A stretch of 64,000 nt of DNA from Myxococcaceae bacterium (GTDB lineage: Bacteria; Myxococcota; Myxococcia; Myxococcales; Myxococcaceae), in assembly GCA_016793095.1 (NCBI GenBank), contig JAEUJQ010000045.1, forward strand, positions 62,001 to 126,000, written 5' to 3'. Below the pieces are notes generated by a model. That model searched no databases and was not told the DNA's origin. It saw nothing but the letters and a program-made list of their open reading frames with translations. The first letter of the stretch is position 1. Each line of letters opens with the position of its first letter. Below, piece by piece: positions 61,287-64,000 of the stretch. The translations under genes were made by a program, and so were the position numbers.

Positions 61287-63101
61287 TCAGTTCTCCGACT
61301 TCAGCACCGCGAGGAACGCCTCTTGCGGCAGCTCGACCGAGCCCACCTGCTTCATGCGCTTCTTCCCCTCCTTCTGCTTCTCGAGGAGCTTGCGCTTTCG
61401 CGAGATGTCACCGCCGTAGCACTTGGCGAGCACGTTCTTGCGGATCGCCGACACCGTCTCGCGGGCGATCACCTTGCTGCCGATCGCGGCCTGAATCGCG
61501 ACCTCGAACATCTGCCGCGGGATGACCTCCTTCAGCTTCTCGCAGACGTCGCGCCCGCGCTGGTACGCGCGCTCGCGGTGGACGATGATCGACAGCGCGT
61601 CGACCACCTCGCCGTTGATGAGGATGTCGAGCTTCACGAGCTCGCTCGTCTGGTAGCCGGCCAGCTCGTAGTCGAGCGACGCGTAGCCGCGGCTCACGCT
61701 CTTCATCTTGTCGAAGAAGTCGAACACCACCTCGGCCAGCGGCATGTCGTAGGTGACGCGCACGCGGGTGCCCGAGCTGCCCAGGTAGTCGATCGCCTTC
61801 TGAATGCCGCGCCGCTCCTGGCACAGCCCGAGGATCGCGCCGAGGAAGTCGTTCGGCACGTGGATGTGACAGGTGAGGAAGGGCTCCTCGAGGTGCTCGA
61901 TCTGCTGGACGGGCGGCAGCTTGGCCGGGTTGTCGACGAAGAGCGGCTCGCCGCCGCCGTGGGTGAAGACCTTGTAGACGACGCTCGGGGCCGTCGAGAT
62001 GAGGTTCAGGTTGTACTCGCGCTCGAGGCGCTCCTGGACGATCTCCATGTGGAGCAGGCCGAGGTAGCCGCAGCGGTAGCCGAAGCCGAGCGCCGTCGAG
62101 CTCTCGGGCTCGTAGGTGAACGCCGAGTCGTTGAGGCTCAGCTTGATCAGCGCGTCGCGCAGGTTCTCGTAGTCGGCGGCGTCGACCGGGAACACGCCCG
62201 AGAACACCATCGGCTTCACTTCCTTGAAGCCGGGGAACGGCGCGTCGGTCGGGCGCGCGTCGTCGGTGATGGTGTCGCCGACCTTGGCGTCGGCGAGCTC
62301 CTTGACGTTCGCGACCAGCACCCCGACCTCGCCGGCCATCAGGCTCTTCACCGGCGTCGCGAACGGGGCGATGACGCCGAGCTCCTGCACCTCGAACGCT
62401 TTCTTGTTCGACCAGAGGCGGATCTTCTGGCCGATCGCGACCGAGCCCTCGAGCACGCGGGTGAGCATCACCACGCCACGGTAGTTGTCGTACCAGCTGT
62501 CGAAGACGAGCGCCTTGAGCGGGGCGTCCTGGCTGCCCGAGGGCGGCGGCACCACGTTGACGATGCGCTCGAGCAGCTGATCGATGTTGAGCCCTTCCTT
62601 CGCCGAGACCGGCACCGCGACCGACGCGTCGAGGCCGATCACGTCCTCGATCTCGGCCTTGGTGCGCTCGACGTCCGCCGAGGGCAGATCGATCTTGTTG
62701 ATGACGGGGATGATCGTGAGGTCGTGCTCGAGCGCCATGTAGACGTTCGCGAGCGTCTGGGCCTCGACGCCCTGGGTGGCGTCCACCACGAGCAGCGCCC
62801 CCTCACAGGCCGCGAGCGAGCGGCTCACCTCGTAGGCGAAGTCCACGTGCCCGGGCGTGTCGATCAGGTTGAGGACGTAGTTCTTCCCGTCCTGCGCGGT
62901 GTACTTCATGCGCACCGACTGGGCCTTGATCGTGATGCCGCGCTCGCGCTCGATGTCCATGTTGTCGAGAAACTGCGCCTGCGACTCACGCTTCGACACG
63001 GTGCCGGTCTTCTCCAGCAGGCGGTCCGCGAGCGTCGACTTGCCATGATCGATGTGCGCGATGATGCAGAAGTTACGAATGTGGGCGTTCTCGGACGGCA
63101 T
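61287..63101 (-). CDS. lepA: elongation factor 4 (back-translocating GTPase LepA)
   Basis: A 604-residue translational GTPase. The G domain has [11 protein letters not shown], the switch motif DTPGHVDF, and NKIDLP. After domains related to EF-G come the specific C-terminal LepA features, including [13 protein letters not shown] and the [24 protein letters not shown] block. It acts on ribosomes during stress or initiation. Length is typical (about 600). Confidence 0.96.
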   Translation of the reverse strand: MPSENAHIRNFCIIAHIDHGKSTLADRLLEKTGTVSKRESQAQFLDNMDIERERGITIKAQSVRMKYTAQDGKNYVLNLIDTPGHVDFAYEVSRSLAACEGALLVVDATQGVEAQTLANVYMALEHDLTIIPVINKIDLPSADVERTKAEIEDVIGLDASVAVPVSAKEGLNIDQLLERIVNVVPPPSGSQDAPLKALVFDSWYDNYRGVVMLTRVLEGSVAIGQKIRLWSNKKAFEVQELGVIAPFATPVKSLMAGEVGVLVANVKELADAKVGDTITDDARPTDAPFPGFKEVKPMVFSGVFPVDAADYENLRDALIKLSLNDSAFTYEPESSTALGFGYRCGYLGLLHMEIVQERLEREYNLNLISTAPSVVYKVFTHGGGEPLFVDNPAKLPPVQQIEHLEEPFLTCHIHVPNDFLGAILGLCQERRGIQKAIDYLGSSGTRVRVTYDMPLAEVVFDFFDKMKSVSRGYASLDYELAGYQTSELVKLDILINGEVVDALSIIVHRERAYQRGRDVCEKLKEVIPRQMFEVAIQAAIGSKVIARETVSAIRKNVLAKCYGGDISRKRKLLEKQKEGKKRMKQVGSVELPQEAFLAVLKSEN

Positions 63102-63167
63102 GTGAGCGGGGCCCGTAGCATCGAGGCTGCGCGATTGCCAATGAGGCCGGCGTCAGCGGGCCGCGGC

Positions 63168-63773
63168 TCACTCCAGCGAGATCTTCAGGGTGAGGCTGGT
63201 CGTCAGGTGCAGCCACGTCGCCTGGTAGGGCGGCTGAATCGACTCGCTCATCTCGACGAGCGACTGCACCTTGCCCAGCTTGCGCCCGGCCGCCGTCGCG
63301 TAGTCCTCGGCCTTGGCCCTCGCAGTCGCGACCGCTTCGCGCCGGGCGTCCGACTGGGCCTTCACGCGATCAGCGACGTCGTGCGTCACCGTGAGCGAGG
63401 TGACGCCCCGGATCGCCCCGAGCCGCGAGGCGATCAGCCGGGTGTGGGGGCGCGCGGGCAAGCGAACCTCGAGCGTCTGGGACACCGAGCCGCCGTTCGG
63501 CGGCGTCGCCGTGCTGGTCGAAGTCATCACCGTGACGACCCCCTTCGTCTCGTCCTTCTCGAGGATCTTGCGAATACGCCGCTCGGCCTCTTCGACGGTG
63601 CTGACTGCCGCCTCCCACTCGCGGGGGTCCGAGGCGGACAGCACGAGCGTGATGATGTCGGTGTCGGTCGCGATCCGACGCTGGGTGCTGGTGGTGACGG
63701 TGATCTGGGTCGCGTCGAGGGTGACGGTCTGGGCAGCGATGGTGGAGACAGCGAGCGCGAGGATCGCGGACAT
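63168..63773 (-). CDS. SIMPL-domain (DUF541) secreted protein
   Basis: A 201-residue protein; I choose the ATG at 63773, which gives a signal peptide (MSAILALAVSTIAAQ) and has GAGGAG upstream. The domain of about 180 residues has a repeat pattern ITVTTSTQRRIATDTDIITLVLSA, AERRIRKILEKD, and RREAVATARAKAEDYATAAGRKLG, all typical of SIMPL/DUF541 periplasmic proteins such as BP26. Function of the family is poorly known. It faces the start of the next gene on the plus strand. Confidence 0.85.
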   Translation of the reverse strand: MSAILALAVSTIAAQTVTLDATQITVTTSTQRRIATDTDIITLVLSASDPREWEAAVSTVEEAERRIRKILEKDETKGVVTVMTSTSTATPPNGGSVSQTLEVRLPARPHTRLIASRLGAIRGVTSLTVTHDVADRVKAQSDARREAVATARAKAEDYATAAGRKLGKVQSLVEMSESIQPPYQATWLHLTTSLTLKISLE

Positions 63774-63913
63774 GGGGACTCCTCTGGTGGGTTCGTGCCC
63801 GTTCGGGCCGCGCGAGATGAACGCACCACCCGCCCGGACGATCTGCGCCATTTCCTTGATCGCAGCGCGACAAAGTCAGGCAGACTCGCGGCCTCTCGTT
63901 CCAAGGGGGATTC

Positions 63914-64000
63914 ATGAACCTGCAGCACCTCGCCACGTCCGCCGCCCTCGTCCTCTCGTCGCTTGCCCTGGCCCAGGAAGCACCGCCCGCCGCCCCGGCC
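63914..64000 (+). CDS. start of a secreted protein (runs off the right edge)
   Basis: An ATG at 63914, 3 nt after GGGGGA, opens a frame that stays open to the end of the window (29 codons). It encodes a signal peptide (LATSAALVLSSLALAQ) followed by EAPPAAPA. No function can be read from this fragment. Confidence 0.6.
   Translation, partial: MNLQHLATSAALVLSSLALAQEAPPAAPA

Noticed and set aside
1-64000. CRISPR array, insertion sequence, integrase or prophage
   Set aside because: No regularly spaced short repeats, transposase, integrase or phage structural motifs were seen on either strand.

Overview
The window is high-GC bacterial DNA with dense, mostly minus-strand operons, many lipoproteins with Gly-rich linkers, PilZ and FHA-GGDEF proteins, and a caspase/trypsin protease pair. 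This style fits Myxococcota, probably the Cystobacterineae side. That placement is an inference from gene content; no rRNA or other decisive marker is present.

Region 1 (1-9.9 kb) is accessory. It holds two paralogous CsgG/FlgO-like periplasmic proteins, a large membrane protein whose C-terminus looks like a CorA channel without the usual GMN motif, and a tight four-gene minus-strand operon. That operon encodes a small secreted SFPD-repeat protein (resembling the 7(1)-knot family), a trypsin-like protease with calcium-type DxDGDG loops, a membrane-anchored caspase with an intact His/Cys dyad, and the larger CsgG-like protein. It looks like an envelope proteolytic module that I cannot match to a described system.

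Region 2 (9.9-28 kb) is housekeeping: miaB, der, era, three tandem cyclophilins predicted for three compartments, rnc, an FHA-GGDEF cyclase, a small Cys-rich protein with its own terminator, a lytic transglycosylase, MlaC- and TolC-like proteins, class I aldolase, two FKBPs, tRNA-Ala and an RsmB/Sun-type methyltransferase. A decayed partial tandem copy of the methyltransferase 5' end follows.

Region 3 (28.8-47.7 kb) is the metabolic centrepiece. A 13-gene minus-strand operon encodes anaerobic aromatic degradation: 4-hydroxybenzoyl-CoA reductase (hcrCAB), an acyl-CoA ligase, ATP-dependent class I benzoyl-CoA reductase in the order N-O-P-Q, dienoyl-CoA hydratase, hydroxyacyl-CoA dehydrogenase, a thiolase, a ketopantoate-reductase-like protein and a TetR regulator. 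The promoter region carries an 18-bp dyad matching the PaaR-type TetR operator. Divergent from it lie a second 2-hydroxyacyl-CoA-dehydratase-like protein and its activator ATPase. A 4HBT-type thioesterase and an odd amidohydrolase lie beyond a 121-bp tandem-repeat array. The ring-opening hydrolase and a ferredoxin are not in the window.

Region 4 (48-64 kb) returns to core functions: an alpha/beta hydrolase, tRNA-Leu, a frameshifted lipoprotein hydrolase, miaA, a TlpA-like thioredoxin, hisS, psd, a phosphoesterase, two divergent PilZ proteins, carA, lepB, lepA and a SIMPL-domain protein. Genes run off both ends of the window.
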